Positions 8,510-17,611 are shown, counted from the first letter of the stretch. The stretch: DNA of 64,000 nucleotides from Rhodoferax_B sp049316285 (GCF_049316285.1 NZ_JBMOXA010000001.1:62001-126000); one strand, 5' to 3'. Program-made: numbers and translations. The notes: generated by a model from the sequence alone, not told the origin.

Positions 8510-9726
8510 AGTTTCAGCACCAGGTAGAACAGGTAGGACTGCAGGCGAATGAACACCTTGCGCAGGATCTGGATCTCGTGCAGGTGGTCGGTGTAGATGG
8601 CCGCATGGCCGGCGGCGCCGCCAGCGATGAACAACTCTTTGTCGCGATCGCTGATGTGGAACTTCACCGCATAACGCCCAGGCACCTGCGGCAGTGCGCC
8701 GGTGTTGGGGATGCTGCCGTTGGCTTGCAACTGGCCTTGGCCCTGGGTCCAGATGATGGAGTCGACTTTACCCTTGATGACCTTGCCGGGAATGGTTTCC
8801 AGCGCCAGTTCGATTTCGTTGCCGCTGGCCACCTTGTGTAATTCGTTTTGGTCGAACAGGGCGACCATCTGGCCGGAGTCTTCCACCAGCGTCACCACAG
8901 GGTTGATAGGGAATCCGGCAACGAATCCGCCCGCGCGCAGTTGCAGGTTGACCACGGTGCAGTCGCAGGGCGAACGCGTGACGGTCTGTTCCAGCAGCCA
9001 CTTGGCGTTTTCCAGCTGGGCACGGATCTGGGCCACTTGGGCGTATTCGCCGTCGACCTTGGCGCCAAGTTTTTGCTGAACCTGTTGCACCGAGGCGACC
9101 GCTTGCACTTCAGAGGCGCTGGCCTGGCTTTGCTGGGCTTTGGCTTCGTCGTACTTGGCTTCTTGCGAGCGCAGGTCGGTCTCTGCTTTTTCCAGGTCGA
9201 ACTTGCTGCCGGCACCGGTCTGCACCAGCTCACGGTATTGCGCCACACGCTTGCGGGCCAGCTCCAGCGAGGCGCTGACATCGCGCAGCCGGCCCGAGGC
9301 TTGTGCGCCCAAGGCCTGGGTTTCGGACACCTTGCCGCGCGCGGCTTTGAGCGATTCTTCGGTTTCGCGCTGGCCGGCCTGGGCGTTGGCGAGTTGCGCG
9401 GTGAGTGTGTTCACCTCCAACTGGTAGGGCTTGGGGTCGACGCGGAACAACACGTCGCCTTTTTTCACCGGGCGGTTGCCTTCCTCAATCGGCACTTCTA
9501 TCACGCGGCCACGCACCTGCGACACGATGGGAATGGTGTATTTGATGACCCGGACATCGGCCGAGGCGGGCGCGATGACGTTGAGCGTGAGGATCAGTAC
9601 CGTCAGCGCCACCACCGGGATGATGACCGCAATCACCTGGGTCACGATGTTCCACGGTATCCACTTGAGCTTGACGCACAGCAGCCAGACGAAGAAGGCA
9701 TAAATGCCCAGCAGCAGGAGTTCCAT
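8506..9726 (-). CDS. HlyD-family membrane fusion protein (YibH-like)
   Basis: A 406-residue periplasmic adaptor with two closely spaced N-terminal hydrophobic segments (about 3-20 and 27-50). A biotinyl-lipoyl-like part follows (VSQVRGRVIEVPIEEGNRPV) with a long Ala/Gln/Glu coiled-coil hairpin (about 90-210), the second lipoyl half (VVNLQLRAGGFVAGFPINP) and a beta-barrel. It resembles E. coli YibH, whose gene is also paired with a DUF3302 gene. It overlaps DUF3302 by one base (TGATG) and the outer-membrane gene by four. It should bridge an inner-membrane component to the NodT channel; no dedicated inner-membrane pump is encoded here. Confidence 0.9.
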   Translation of the reverse strand: MELLLLGIYAFFVWLLCVKLKWIPWNIVTQVIAVIIPVVALTVLILTLNVIAPASADVRVIKYTIPIVSQVRGRVIEVPIEEGNRPVKKGDVLFRVDPKPYQLEVNTLTAQLANAQAGQRETEESLKAARGKVSETQALGAQASGRLRDVSASLELARKRVAQYRELVQTGAGSKFDLEKAETDLRSQEAKYDEAKAQQSQASASEVQAVASVQQVQQKLGAKVDGEYAQVAQIRAQLENAKWLLEQTVTRSPCDCTVVNLQLRAGGFVAGFPINPVVTLVEDSGQMVALFDQNELHKVASGNEIELALETIPGKVIKGKVDSIIWTQGQGQLQANGSIPNTGALPQVPGRYAVKFHISDRDKELFIAGGAAGHAAIYTDHLHEIQILRKVFIRLQSYLFYLVLKL

Positions 9727-10313
9727 CAGACGGCCCCTTTCTCGGATGCCGCAACCGGTGCCGCCGTGGCGGTTTGCGCCGTACGTGCCTCATCCTGCTG
9801 GCGCTTGACCAGCTCTGCCCTGAGCTGCTTGAGGTGTGGGGGCAGGGGGCCTTTGGCTTGGATGCTGTCCAGGTCTTCAATCAAATGAGTGGTTTGCTCC
9901 GGCGTCAGTTTGCCGCCACGGTGCTGTTCGGCCATGTCGGCGTAGTAGTTTTCGTGTTTGTCCGTGCCGTAAGCGGCGCGGTAACCAACCGGTTTGGTGA
10001 ACGCCCAGAGCCAAGCCAATGGCCACAGCAAGCCGCCGAACACCAAAGACAGCAAACATAGCGTTGTGATGGCTTCGGTTTGCGGGTGGTGGCGATGGTG
10101 GGCGATTTTTTCCGGTAACACGTGCACCATCAAAAACAGTCCTATGCCGACGATGGGCACGAAGATCAGCACCACCACAGCGATGACGTCGGCAATTTTG
10201 TCGACGGTACTTTCACCGCCCTCGGCCAGTGCGGGGACGCTGGCGCAAAGCAGCAGCATGGGCAAAACCACGCTGGCCAGGCGGCGTGGGGTCGGAGACG
10301 AACGCAAATTCAA
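9726..10313 (-). CDS. DUF3302 inner-membrane protein (YibI-like)
   Basis: About 195 residues from a TTG at 10313, chosen because AGAAGGGA lies 8 bases upstream; an earlier in-frame TTG at 10364 would add 17 residues. A signal-like hydrophobic segment (VVLPMLLLCASVPALA) is followed by two membrane helices (IADVIAVVVLIFVPIVGIGL and the LCLLSLVFGGLLWPLAWLWAF region) and a charged C-terminus. This matches DUF3302, typified by E. coli YibI. It is the first gene of the DUF3302-HlyD-NodT operon. Its role is unknown; it may be the inner-membrane partner of the adaptor. Confidence 0.8.
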   Translation of the reverse strand: MNLRSSPTPRRLASVVLPMLLLCASVPALAEGGESTVDKIADVIAVVVLIFVPIVGIGLFLMVHVLPEKIAHHRHHPQTEAITTLCLLSLVFGGLLWPLAWLWAFTKPVGYRAAYGTDKHENYYADMAEQHRGGKLTPEQTTHLIEDLDSIQAKGPLPPHLKQLRAELVKRQQDEARTAQTATAAPVAASEKGAV

Positions 10314-10542
10314 GGTGGTCCCTTCTGGTTTCGATGCACGGCCAAAGTGGCGGGAGCTACTCAACAGACAGAGGTACTACAGGAGGCCGGGTCGTTCACT
10401 ACATTCTGAACCTCTTTAGAACGTGTTCGGGAACGAATTTACGGCCGCATTTGAGCGAAACCTGGGGTGATTCTATGAACGCTAAGGCAAGCGATCTATA
10501 TGGTCGACGGCAACTTTGCAGGGTTGTGGTTTTTTTGAGATG

Positions 10543-10568
10543 AAAAAAGGGCCGGTGGATACCGGCCC
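10543..10568 (-). terminator. Intrinsic terminator of dppA
   Basis: Perfect stem GGGCCGGT/ACCGGCCC (10549-10556 with 10561-10568), loop GGAT. On the minus strand it is followed by a run of six T (10543-10548). It lies 50 bp after the dppA stop. A second inverted repeat GCCGGCC/GGCCGGC (10589-10607) without T-run sits between them. Confidence 0.85.
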
Positions 10569-10617
10569 TGCAAACTTCACCAGGTCATGCCGGCCTACCG
10601 GGCCGGCTGCGGGGAAA

Positions 10618-12273
10618 TCACTCCTTGATGTCCACGCCGTAGAACACGTGGCGGCCAAACGGGCTGAGCTTGAAGTCAATGACTTCCTTGCGCACGGGCT
10701 TGAGCTGCACGGCGTGGGCGATGGTGAACCAAGGCGCTTGTTCCTTGAAGATCACTTGCGCCTTTTCGTACAGGGCAGCACGTTCCTTCTGGCTGCTGAC
10801 GGTCTTGGCCTTGAGCACCAAGTCTTCAAACGGCTTGTAGCAGAACTTGGCAATGTTAGAGCCGCTGGCGCTTTGCGCCGAGGCGCAACCCAGCAGGGTG
10901 TACATGAAGTTGTCTGGGTCACCGTTGTCACCGGTCCAACCCAGCATGCCCATCTGGTGCTCACCAGCCTGCATGCGCTTGCGGTACTCGCCCCATTCGA
11001 AGCTCTTGATCTCGGCCTTGACGCCGATGGCGGCCAGGTCGGCTTGCATCAATTCAGCAATACGCTTGGCGTTCGGGTTGTAGGGGCGTTGCACCGGCAT
11101 GGCCCACAGGTCGGTGGTGAAACCGTTGGGGTGGCCGGCTTCGGCCAACAGCTTCTTGGCCGCAGCTGGATCGTAGGCGTCGTCCTTCACCGCATTGTTG
11201 TAGGACCACATCGTCGGCGGAATGGGGTTCTTGGCGGCCACGCCGGTCGACAGGTAAACGCCGTCGATGATGGCCTTCTTGTTGATGGCCATGTTGATGG
11301 CCTTGCGCACACGCACGTCGTCAAACGGCTTCTTTTGCGTGTTGTAGGCCAGGTAGCCGACGTTCAGGCCAGGCTGTTCCAGCACGGTGACGTTCGGGTC
11401 CTTGCGGATGGTGTCCAGATCGGCTGGGTTGGGGTAGGGCATGACATGGCACTCACCCTTTTGCACCTTGGCCCAACGCACGGAGGCGTCTGGCGTGATG
11501 GCGAACACCAGGTCATCGATCTTCGCCTTGCCAGCCCAGTAGGGGGCGAAGGCCTTGTAGCGCACGATGGCGTCCTTCTGGTACTGCACCAGGTAGAACG
11601 GGCCGGTGCCGATAGGCTCCTGGTCGATCTTTTCAGGTGCGCCGGCCTTCAGCATGGTGATGGCGTATTCCTTGGACTGGATGGCCGCGTAGGGCATGGC
11701 CAGGTTGGCGAGGAACGGTGCTTCAGGCGCGTTGAGTGTGATCTTGATGGTGTAGTCGTCCACCTTGTCGACCGACTTCAGCAGCTTGGGCATGCCCATG
11801 TCGTTGAAGTACGAGTGGTTGGGGCTGGTGACCTTGAAGTATGGGTCGTCGTCTTTCCACTGGCGCGTGAAGGCGAACAACACGTCATCGGCGTTGAAGT
11901 CGCGGCTGGGCTTGAAGTTCTTGTTGCTGTGCCATTTCACGCCCTTGCGCAGGTGGAACACGTATTCCTTGCCGTCGGCAGAGATGTCCCACTTTTCAGC
12001 CAATGCCGGTACCACCTTCGTGCCGCCGCGCTCAAAGCCGACCAGGCGGTCGTAAATGGGTTCGTTGGCGTCGAACGAGGTACCCGTGGTGTTGACACCG
12101 GGGTAGAAGTTTTCAGGGCTGCCTTCGGCGCAGTAGACCAGGGTCTTGGCCGAAGAGGCAACAGGGGTCAAGGCCAGCAAGGCGGGCACAGCCAAGGCGG
12201 CACCCAACAGGGCGCGTTGCAGCGGCCGCAGGTGTTGGCGGCCAACAGCCGCGCGGGGTAGGGACTGGTTCAT
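10618..12273 (-). CDS. dppA: Dipeptide ABC transporter substrate-binding protein
   Basis: A 551-residue periplasmic peptide-binding protein (SBP_bac_5 family, DppA type; E. coli DppA is about 535). The start at 12273 (MNQSLPRAAVG) follows GAAGGAAG. A Sec signal peptide occupies about residues 1-42 with cleavage near VASSA. The mature part opens KTLVYCAEGSPENFYPGVNTT and contains the family signature AEKWDISADGKEYVFHLRKG. It is the last gene of the dpp cluster, 165 bp downstream of dppF, instead of first as in E. coli; the gap could hold its own promoter or a processing site. A strong terminator follows. It would bind di- and tripeptides or possibly 5-aminolevulinate. Confidence 0.93.
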   Translation of the reverse strand: MNQSLPRAAVGRQHLRPLQRALLGAALAVPALLALTPVASSAKTLVYCAEGSPENFYPGVNTTGTSFDANEPIYDRLVGFERGGTKVVPALAEKWDISADGKEYVFHLRKGVKWHSNKNFKPSRDFNADDVLFAFTRQWKDDDPYFKVTSPNHSYFNDMGMPKLLKSVDKVDDYTIKITLNAPEAPFLANLAMPYAAIQSKEYAITMLKAGAPEKIDQEPIGTGPFYLVQYQKDAIVRYKAFAPYWAGKAKIDDLVFAITPDASVRWAKVQKGECHVMPYPNPADLDTIRKDPNVTVLEQPGLNVGYLAYNTQKKPFDDVRVRKAINMAINKKAIIDGVYLSTGVAAKNPIPPTMWSYNNAVKDDAYDPAAAKKLLAEAGHPNGFTTDLWAMPVQRPYNPNAKRIAELMQADLAAIGVKAEIKSFEWGEYRKRMQAGEHQMGMLGWTGDNGDPDNFMYTLLGCASAQSASGSNIAKFCYKPFEDLVLKAKTVSSQKERAALYEKAQVIFKEQAPWFTIAHAVQLKPVRKEVIDFKLSPFGRHVFYGVDIKE

Positions 12274-12438
12274 CTTGACGACTTCCTTCGATTGAATGGC
12301 TGCAACGCAGCAGACTGAATAGCGCGTGGGCGGATTACGCCCTTGCGCCGGGACAACGTGCGGGCCTGGGGTTGCAGACCTGCACAGAATGATAGGAAAC
12401 GAATCGACTGTGCGCAATGCAAAGTAGACAACTCGTTT

Positions 12439-13491
12439 TTAGGCGGTGACTGCGGCGGCTGCAGTGGCGGGCAGCGCCACGCCATCGGCCACACGTTCGG
12501 CCTCGTGGCAGGCCACCAGGCGGCCGTCCAGCGGGCGCAGCACCGGGCGCTCCACGCGGCAGCGCTCGGTGACATACGGGCAGCGCGTCGAGAACACGCA
12601 GCCCTTGGGCGGGTTCAACGGCGAGGGCAGTTCGCCCTTGAGCACGATGCGCTGGCGTGCCACACCCTGGCCGGCGATACCCGGTGTAGACGCCAGCAGC
12701 GCCTGCGTATACGGGTGCAAAGGCTTGGCAAACACACTCTTCTTGTCGCCTTGCTCCACGGCATGGCCCAGGTACATCACCAACACATCGTGGGCGATGT
12801 GGCGCACCACACCCAGGTCGTGCGAGATGAACAGGTAGGCCAGGCCGAATTCGTGCTGCAGGTCGGCCAGCAGGTTCAGCACCTGGGCCTGGATCGACAC
12901 GTCGAGCGCGGAGACCGGCTCATCGGCCACCACCACCGAGGGGTTGAGCATCAGCGCACGCGCAATCGCGATACGCTGGCGCTGGCCGCCGGAGAACATG
13001 TGCGGGTAGCGGCTGTAATGTTCCGGGCGCAGGCCCACACGGGCCAGCATGTCGCGGGCGCGGCTGGCGCGTTCGGCGGCGTCAAAAGGCGTGTTGATGG
13101 TCAGCGGGGTTTCCAGCACCTGGCCTATCTTCTGGCGCGGATTGAGCGAGCCATAGGGGTTTTGAAACACCATCTGCACCGTGCGGCGCAGCGCGCGCAT
13201 CTGCTCGCCAGAGGCCTGAACGGCGTCAACGCCGCCCAGCATCAAGCTGCCTTCGGTGGGTTTTTCGATCAGCGACACCATGCGTGCCAGCGTGGATTTG
13301 CCACAACCGGACTCACCCACCACGGCCAGCGTCTGGCCGCGTTGCACCTGGAACGACACGCCACCCACGGCCTGCAATTGGGCGGCGGGGCGGAACATGC
13401 CACGGCTGATGTGGTAGACCTGCTTGAGGTCTTTGGCGATCAGAACCGGTGTGTTGGCATCGGTCTTTGGGATGGTTGCTAGCGTGCTCAT
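12439..13491 (-). CDS. dppF: Dipeptide ABC transporter ATP-binding protein DppF
   Basis: A 350-residue ATPase subunit. It has Walker A (GESGCGKST), Q-loop (MVFQNPYGSLNP), signature FSGGQRQRIAIARAL and Walker B (VVVADEPVSALD), plus the C-terminal oligopeptide/dipeptide extension with cysteines (PPKGCVFSTRCPYVTERC) that binds a Fe-S cluster in this family. The ATG at 13491 overlaps the dppD stop as ATGA, so the two ATPases are translationally coupled. Together they power peptide uptake through DppBC. Confidence 0.93.
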   Translation of the reverse strand: MSTLATIPKTDANTPVLIAKDLKQVYHISRGMFRPAAQLQAVGGVSFQVQRGQTLAVVGESGCGKSTLARMVSLIEKPTEGSLMLGGVDAVQASGEQMRALRRTVQMVFQNPYGSLNPRQKIGQVLETPLTINTPFDAAERASRARDMLARVGLRPEHYSRYPHMFSGGQRQRIAIARALMLNPSVVVADEPVSALDVSIQAQVLNLLADLQHEFGLAYLFISHDLGVVRHIAHDVLVMYLGHAVEQGDKKSVFAKPLHPYTQALLASTPGIAGQGVARQRIVLKGELPSPLNPPKGCVFSTRCPYVTERCRVERPVLRPLDGRLVACHEAERVADGVALPATAAAAVTA

Positions 13492-14522
13492 GCTTGCACC
13501 TCCGCAACGCTGGCCGCGATGCCCACGGGTTTGTCTTGAGCCCGCTGCGCGTCGCGCGACGGGTCTCCCAGCGGGTAGTGGCAGCGCACCTTGCCGTCGG
13601 CCCAGGCGCGCAGCAGCGGGCGCTCGGCGCGCGAGTGTTCCGTGGCGTAGCCGCAGCGTGGCGCGAACAGGCAACCCTTGGGGCGGTCGTATAGGCCGGG
13701 CACCATGCCGGGAATGGTGGCCAGGCGGCCGCTGCCGTCGCTGCGGTCAGGCATGGCGGCGAGCAGCGCTTCGGTGTAGGGGTGTTGCGGCGAGTTGAAC
13801 AGGTCTGCCGCCTTGCGCTCTTCCATCACCTGGCCGGCATACATCACGGCCACACGTTGCGCCATTTCAGACACCACGCCCATGTTGTGTGTGATCAGCA
13901 CCAGCGCCATGCCACGCTCTTTTTGCAGGCTGCGCAGCAGGTCCAGGATTTGCGCCTGTATGGTCACGTCGAGCGCGGTGGTGGGTTCGTCGGCAATCAG
14001 CAGGCGCGGGTTGCAGGCGATGGCCATGGCGATCATCACACGCTGGTTCATGCCGCCCGACATCTGGTGCGGGTAGACCGAGAGACGGCTTTCGGCCGAG
14101 GGAATGCCCACCTGTTCCAGCAGTTCAATGGCGCGGCGGTGCGCGGCCTTTTTGTCCAGGCCGAGGTGCAGGCGCAGGGTTTCCTTGAGCTGGAAGCCCA
14201 CGGTAAAACACGGGTTCAGGCTGGTGGTCGGGTCTTGGAAGATCATCGCCACGTCTTTGCCGGTGAGCTTGCTGCGCTCGCGCGGGCTCAAGGTCAGCAG
14301 ATCCTGTCCGGCGAAGCGCATCTTGTCGGCGCGCACACGCCCGGGGTAGGACACCAGGCCCATCAAGGCCATCATGGTCACGCTTTTGCCGGAGCCGGAT
14401 TCACCCACGATGCCCAGGACTTCGCCTTCGTCAACCGTTAGGCTGACGCCGTCCACGGCGTGCATCACGCTGTTCTGCGAGGGGAACTCGACAGACAAGT
14501 TTTCAATTTCTAAAAGTGCCAT
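13488..14522 (-). CDS. dppD: Dipeptide ABC transporter ATP-binding protein DppD
   Basis: A 344-residue ATPase with Walker A (GESGSGKSVT), MIFQDPTTSLNP, signature MSGGMNQRVMIAMAIACNP and Walker B (LLIADEPTTALD). The C-terminal oligopeptide-family cysteine motif is present (RPKGCLFAPRCGYATEHS). It starts 19 bp after dppC and overlaps dppF. A short tail follows the usual C-terminus. Confidence 0.93.
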   Translation of the reverse strand: MALLEIENLSVEFPSQNSVMHAVDGVSLTVDEGEVLGIVGESGSGKSVTMMALMGLVSYPGRVRADKMRFAGQDLLTLSPRERSKLTGKDVAMIFQDPTTSLNPCFTVGFQLKETLRLHLGLDKKAAHRRAIELLEQVGIPSAESRLSVYPHQMSGGMNQRVMIAMAIACNPRLLIADEPTTALDVTIQAQILDLLRSLQKERGMALVLITHNMGVVSEMAQRVAVMYAGQVMEERKAADLFNSPQHPYTEALLAAMPDRSDGSGRLATIPGMVPGLYDRPKGCLFAPRCGYATEHSRAERPLLRAWADGKVRCHYPLGDPSRDAQRAQDKPVGIAASVAEVQA

Positions 14523-14541
14523 ATCAATTACTCCTGGACTC

Positions 14542-15459
14542 TTATCGTTTCAGCTTCGGGTCCAGAGCGTCACGCAGGCCATCGCCCAGCAGGTTGAACG
14601 CCAACACCGTGATCAAAATAGCCAGGCCGGGGAAGGTGACGACCCACCAGGCGCGCAGCACGAACTCGCGTGCGTCGGCCAGCATGGTGCCCCACTCGGG
14701 CAGTGGCGGCTGGGCGCCCAGGCCCAGGAAACCCAGGGCGGCGGCGTCCAGAATGGCGGTCGATACGCCCAGCGAGGCCTGCACGATCAGCGGGGCCGTG
14801 CAGTTGGGCAGAATTTCGCTGAACATCAGGCGGATGCGGCTGGCGCCGTTCATGCGCGAGGCGGTCACGTAGTCGCGCGAGGCTTCAGAGATGACTGCCG
14901 CACGCGTGATGCGCACGTAATGCGGCAACACCACCACGGCCACGGCCAGCATGGCGTTCATCAGCCCAGGGCCGAGGATGGCCACGATGACGATGGCCAG
15001 CAGCAGGCTAGGCAGCGTGAGGATGATGTCCATCAGGCGCATCACGGCGATCTCGAATACTCCGCGGAAGTAGCCGGTGAGCAAACCCAGGATGGTGCCG
15101 ACGATGACCGAGATGGCCACCACGGCAATGCCTATGACCAACGACAGGCGCGCGCCGTGCATCAGCCGTGAGAGGATGTCGCGGCCAATGGCGTCGGTGC
15201 CCAGCAGGTGGGCGGTGGAGCCGCCTTCTTGCCAGAACGGGGGCTTGAGGAAGACCGAATTGTCGACCTGTATGGGCGAGTAGGGTGCGATCCACGGGGC
15301 AAGCAAGGCGATCAGCAGCACGCCGACCACGACGATGAGACCGGCCACGGCGCCTTTGTTGGCGCTGAAGTAGGTCCAGAACTCGCGCAGCGGATGCGGC
15401 GGCGCGGGGGCCACGGCGGGCGTTGCCGGCGCAGCGTTTTGAGCGGAAATCGTATTCAT
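14542..15459 (-). CDS. dppC: Dipeptide ABC transporter permease DppC
   Basis: A 305-residue inner-membrane permease. An Ala/Pro-rich cytoplasmic N-terminus of about 28 residues precedes the first membrane helix (GAVAGLIVVVGVLLIALLAPWI). The OppC N-terminal domain is followed by the binding-protein-dependent transport domain and its EAA loop (EASRDYVTASRMNGASRIRL). It partners DppB, whose gene ends 8 bp upstream. Confidence 0.93.
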   Translation of the reverse strand: MNTISAQNAAPATPAVAPAPPHPLREFWTYFSANKGAVAGLIVVVGVLLIALLAPWIAPYSPIQVDNSVFLKPPFWQEGGSTAHLLGTDAIGRDILSRLMHGARLSLVIGIAVVAISVIVGTILGLLTGYFRGVFEIAVMRLMDIILTLPSLLLAIVIVAILGPGLMNAMLAVAVVVLPHYVRITRAAVISEASRDYVTASRMNGASRIRLMFSEILPNCTAPLIVQASLGVSTAILDAAALGFLGLGAQPPLPEWGTMLADAREFVLRAWWVVTFPGLAILITVLAFNLLGDGLRDALDPKLKR

Positions 15460-15467
15460 GGGGAAAC

Positions 15468-16478
15468 TCAGTGCTGGTGCCGGATGCGCGGGTTGATGAT
15501 GCCGTAGGTGATGTCCACCAACAGATTGATCGCCATCACCATGGTGCCCAGCAGCAAGATGCCGCCTTGGAGCACCGGGTAGTCGCGCCGCGAGATGGCT
15601 TCAATCAGCCACTTGCCCACGCCGGGCCAGGAAAAAATGGTCTCTGTGAGGATGGCGCCGGTGAACAACACGCCCACTTGCAGGCCGATCACCGTGACCA
15701 CGGGAATCAGCGCATTGCGCAGCGCGTGTACGGCGACCACTCGAATCTGTGGCAAACCCTTGGCGCGTGCAGTGCGCACATAGTCTTCGCCCAGCACTTC
15801 GAGCATGGCCGAACGCGTCATGCGCGCAATCACCGCCAGCGGGTTGGTGCCGAGCACGATCATCGGCAAGATCAGGTGCGAGGCGGCCGACCAGAAGGCG
15901 CCTTTTTCCTCGGACAGCAGCGAGTCGACCAGCAAGAAGCCGGTGGTTGGCTCGATGAAGTACTTCACGTCGATGCGGCCAGACACCGGTGTCCAGCCCA
16001 ACTGCACAGAGAACAGCAGAATCAGCAGCAGCCCCCACCAGAAGATTGGCATGGAATAGCCGGTGAGCGAGATGCCCATCACCCCGTGGTCGAAGATGGA
16101 GTTGCGTTTGACGGCCGCCAGAATGCCCGCCGGAATGCCAATCAGCAGTGCGAACAACATGGCGCAAATGGCCAGCTCCACGGTGGCCGGGAACAACGCC
16201 GCAAACTCGCGCAGCACCGGCTCCTGGGTGATCATGGATTTGCCGAGATCGCCGTGCAAAACGCGTTCGATGTAGATGCCGTATTGGGTGAGCATGGGCT
16301 GGTCCAGTCCGTACTCTTTGATCAGGGCGGCGTGGCGTGCGGGGTCTATACCGCGTTCGCCGGCCATGGTTTCGATAGGGTCGCCCGGCACCAGCCGGAT
16401 GAGGAAGAAGGCCAGAAGCGTCATCCCAATGAAGGTAGGGATGACCAGGCTCAGGCGCGTGAGCAGGAAGCGGAACAT
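15468..16478 (-). CDS. dppB: Dipeptide ABC transporter permease DppB
   Basis: A 336-residue permease, first gene of the cluster. The N-terminal helix MFRFLLTRLSLVIPTFIGMT and the motif FFLIRLVPGDPIETMAGERG are diagnostic of DppB/OppB. The EAA loop is VLGEDYVRTARAKGLPQIRV. The operon promoter should lie in the 359-bp gap upstream. No good Shine-Dalgarno precedes the ATG. Confidence 0.93.
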   Translation of the reverse strand: MFRFLLTRLSLVIPTFIGMTLLAFFLIRLVPGDPIETMAGERGIDPARHAALIKEYGLDQPMLTQYGIYIERVLHGDLGKSMITQEPVLREFAALFPATVELAICAMLFALLIGIPAGILAAVKRNSIFDHGVMGISLTGYSMPIFWWGLLLILLFSVQLGWTPVSGRIDVKYFIEPTTGFLLVDSLLSEEKGAFWSAASHLILPMIVLGTNPLAVIARMTRSAMLEVLGEDYVRTARAKGLPQIRVVAVHALRNALIPVVTVIGLQVGVLFTGAILTETIFSWPGVGKWLIEAISRRDYPVLQGGILLLGTMVMAINLLVDITYGIINPRIRHQH

Positions 16479-16782
16479 GTCAACGTGGGAATTAGTTTTT
16501 TGAGGGGGCAGTCAGTTGCACAACCACTGCCTAGTGGGCATGGCCGCAGTCTGACGCCAAAGCAGGGTTGGAAACAACCCCGGAAACCCCGAACTGGTTT
16601 AGAACTAAATGAAAGGAAAAATGCATGGCGGCGGACTATGCATGAACTGTGCCTGTATGTACAAGTTCTAAGGGTATGTAGCTGTCGCGCGGGCGTCACA
16701 AATCCGTTGCACCGGTGGACAGGGCTTGCGGTGTGAGCCGATTTGGATTATTTGCAGTCTGCATGCACCGGCTTTGAAACGA
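16479..16782. other. Intergenic region upstream of dppB
   Basis: No coding region is convincing here. It should carry the dpp promoter and 5' leader on the minus strand. A tentative minus-strand pair is TTGTAC with CATAGT 18 bases downstream, around 16636-16666, weak on both elements. The sequence ATGCAT occurs twice, 17 bp apart (16621 and 16638 areas). Confidence 0.3.
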
Positions 16783-16810
16783 AAAAAAGCCGCAACAAGT
16801 GCGGCTTTTT
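16783..16810 (-). terminator. Intrinsic terminator of the SWIB gene
   Basis: Stem GCCGC (16789-16793) with GCGGC (16801-16805), extended by flanking A and T runs to AAAAAGCCGC/GCGGCTTTTT, loop AACAAGT. The A-run at 16782-16788 gives a T-run on the minus strand just after the SWIB gene stop; the plus strand also has five T, so it may work both ways. Confidence 0.8.
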
Positions 16811-16837
16811 GGGGCGCCTAAGGCGCGTGGTGGCAGC

Positions 16838-17293
16838 TTACTTCAGGTGCTTGCCAACCAGGCCGGTCATTTCAAACATGGTGACCTGGGCCTTGCCGAA
16901 GACTTCCTTCAGCTTGGCGTCGGCGTTGATCAGGCGCTTGTTGACTTCATCTTGCAGCTTGTGCTTCTTGATGTAAACCCACATCTTGCTGACCACTTCG
17001 GTGCGTGGCAGAGGCGTGGCGCCGACGATGGCGGCCAATGCTGCGCTGGGGGTCAGTGGCTTCATGAAAGCGGCGTTGACGGCGCGCTTGGCAGGAGCCT
17101 TCTTGGCTGCGGGGGCCTTCTTGGCTGGAGCAGCTTTCTTTGCAGGAGCGGCAGCCTTCTTCGCAGGAGCAGCGGCCTTCTTGGCCGGAGCAGCGGCTTT
17201 AGCGGCTACCTTGGTTGCCGGAGCTGCTTTTTTTGCTGGTGCAGCTTTCTTGGCGGGAGCAGCTTTCGCTGCGGCTTTTTTTGCAGTTGCCAT
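16838..17293 (-). CDS. SWIB-domain protein with histone H1-like arm
   Basis: A 151-residue protein. The start at 17293 (MATAKKAAAK) has GAAGGA 10 bases upstream. Residues 1 to about 70 are almost only Ala, Lys and Pro in repeats of the type PAKKAA, like the tail of histone H1. The remaining 80 residues form a SWIB/MDM2 domain (MKPLTPSAALAAIVG, MWVYIKKHKLQDEVNKRLINADAKLKEVF, MFEMTGLVGKHLK). Such fusions occur in Chlamydia and several Burkholderiales and are presumed to be nucleoid-associated. The repeat length is expected to vary between strains. Monocistronic, with its own terminator. Confidence 0.88.
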   Translation of the reverse strand: MATAKKAAAKAAPAKKAAPAKKAAPATKVAAKAAAPAKKAAAPAKKAAAPAKKAAPAKKAPAAKKAPAKRAVNAAFMKPLTPSAALAAIVGATPLPRTEVVSKMWVYIKKHKLQDEVNKRLINADAKLKEVFGKAQVTMFEMTGLVGKHLK

Positions 17294-17611
17294 GATTGAA
17301 GATGTCCTTCTTGGTTTGGATTTATCACCAGCGAAAAGAGGCTTCTCTACCGGTGCGCAAATGCTACTGGAGATGAACCACGTTTCCAAGGGGAAAAGCG
17401 CATTTTTCTCTCTGTCAACACACGGTTTTACGTCAGAAAGCAACGCTTGGTGCCCTCTGAGAGGCTAAAGGGCCTGCAGAACACGCGTGCTCGCGTGTCG
17501 TGCGTGCCCTCAAGTTGTGTGTCTTGTGTGTGCGTTGCGATGGTTTGGAGTGCATGGCATGCTTTGCGCGCGCCCCTTTTTGCTAAGCATTTCTGATGAG
17601 GATAGAACGAC
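17294..17611. other. Divergent promoter region, SWIB gene and rraA
   Basis: 318 bp without a credible gene, between divergent starts. A TTGACA hexamer reads on the minus strand at 17413-17418 but no good -10 follows at 17 bases, so the SWIB promoter is unplaced. A GTGTGT-rich stretch lies at about 17513-17532 before rraA. Confidence 0.3.

Noticed and set aside
10516..12261. Open frame of 581 codons antisense to dppA
   Set aside because: Shadow of the GC-rich dppA gene; its product has no recognisable family and is very rich in His, Val and Gly, while the dppA frame encodes a complete conserved protein.
15423..16736. 437-codon frame antisense to dppB
   Set aside because: His/Gln-rich composition without family similarity; dppB is intact.
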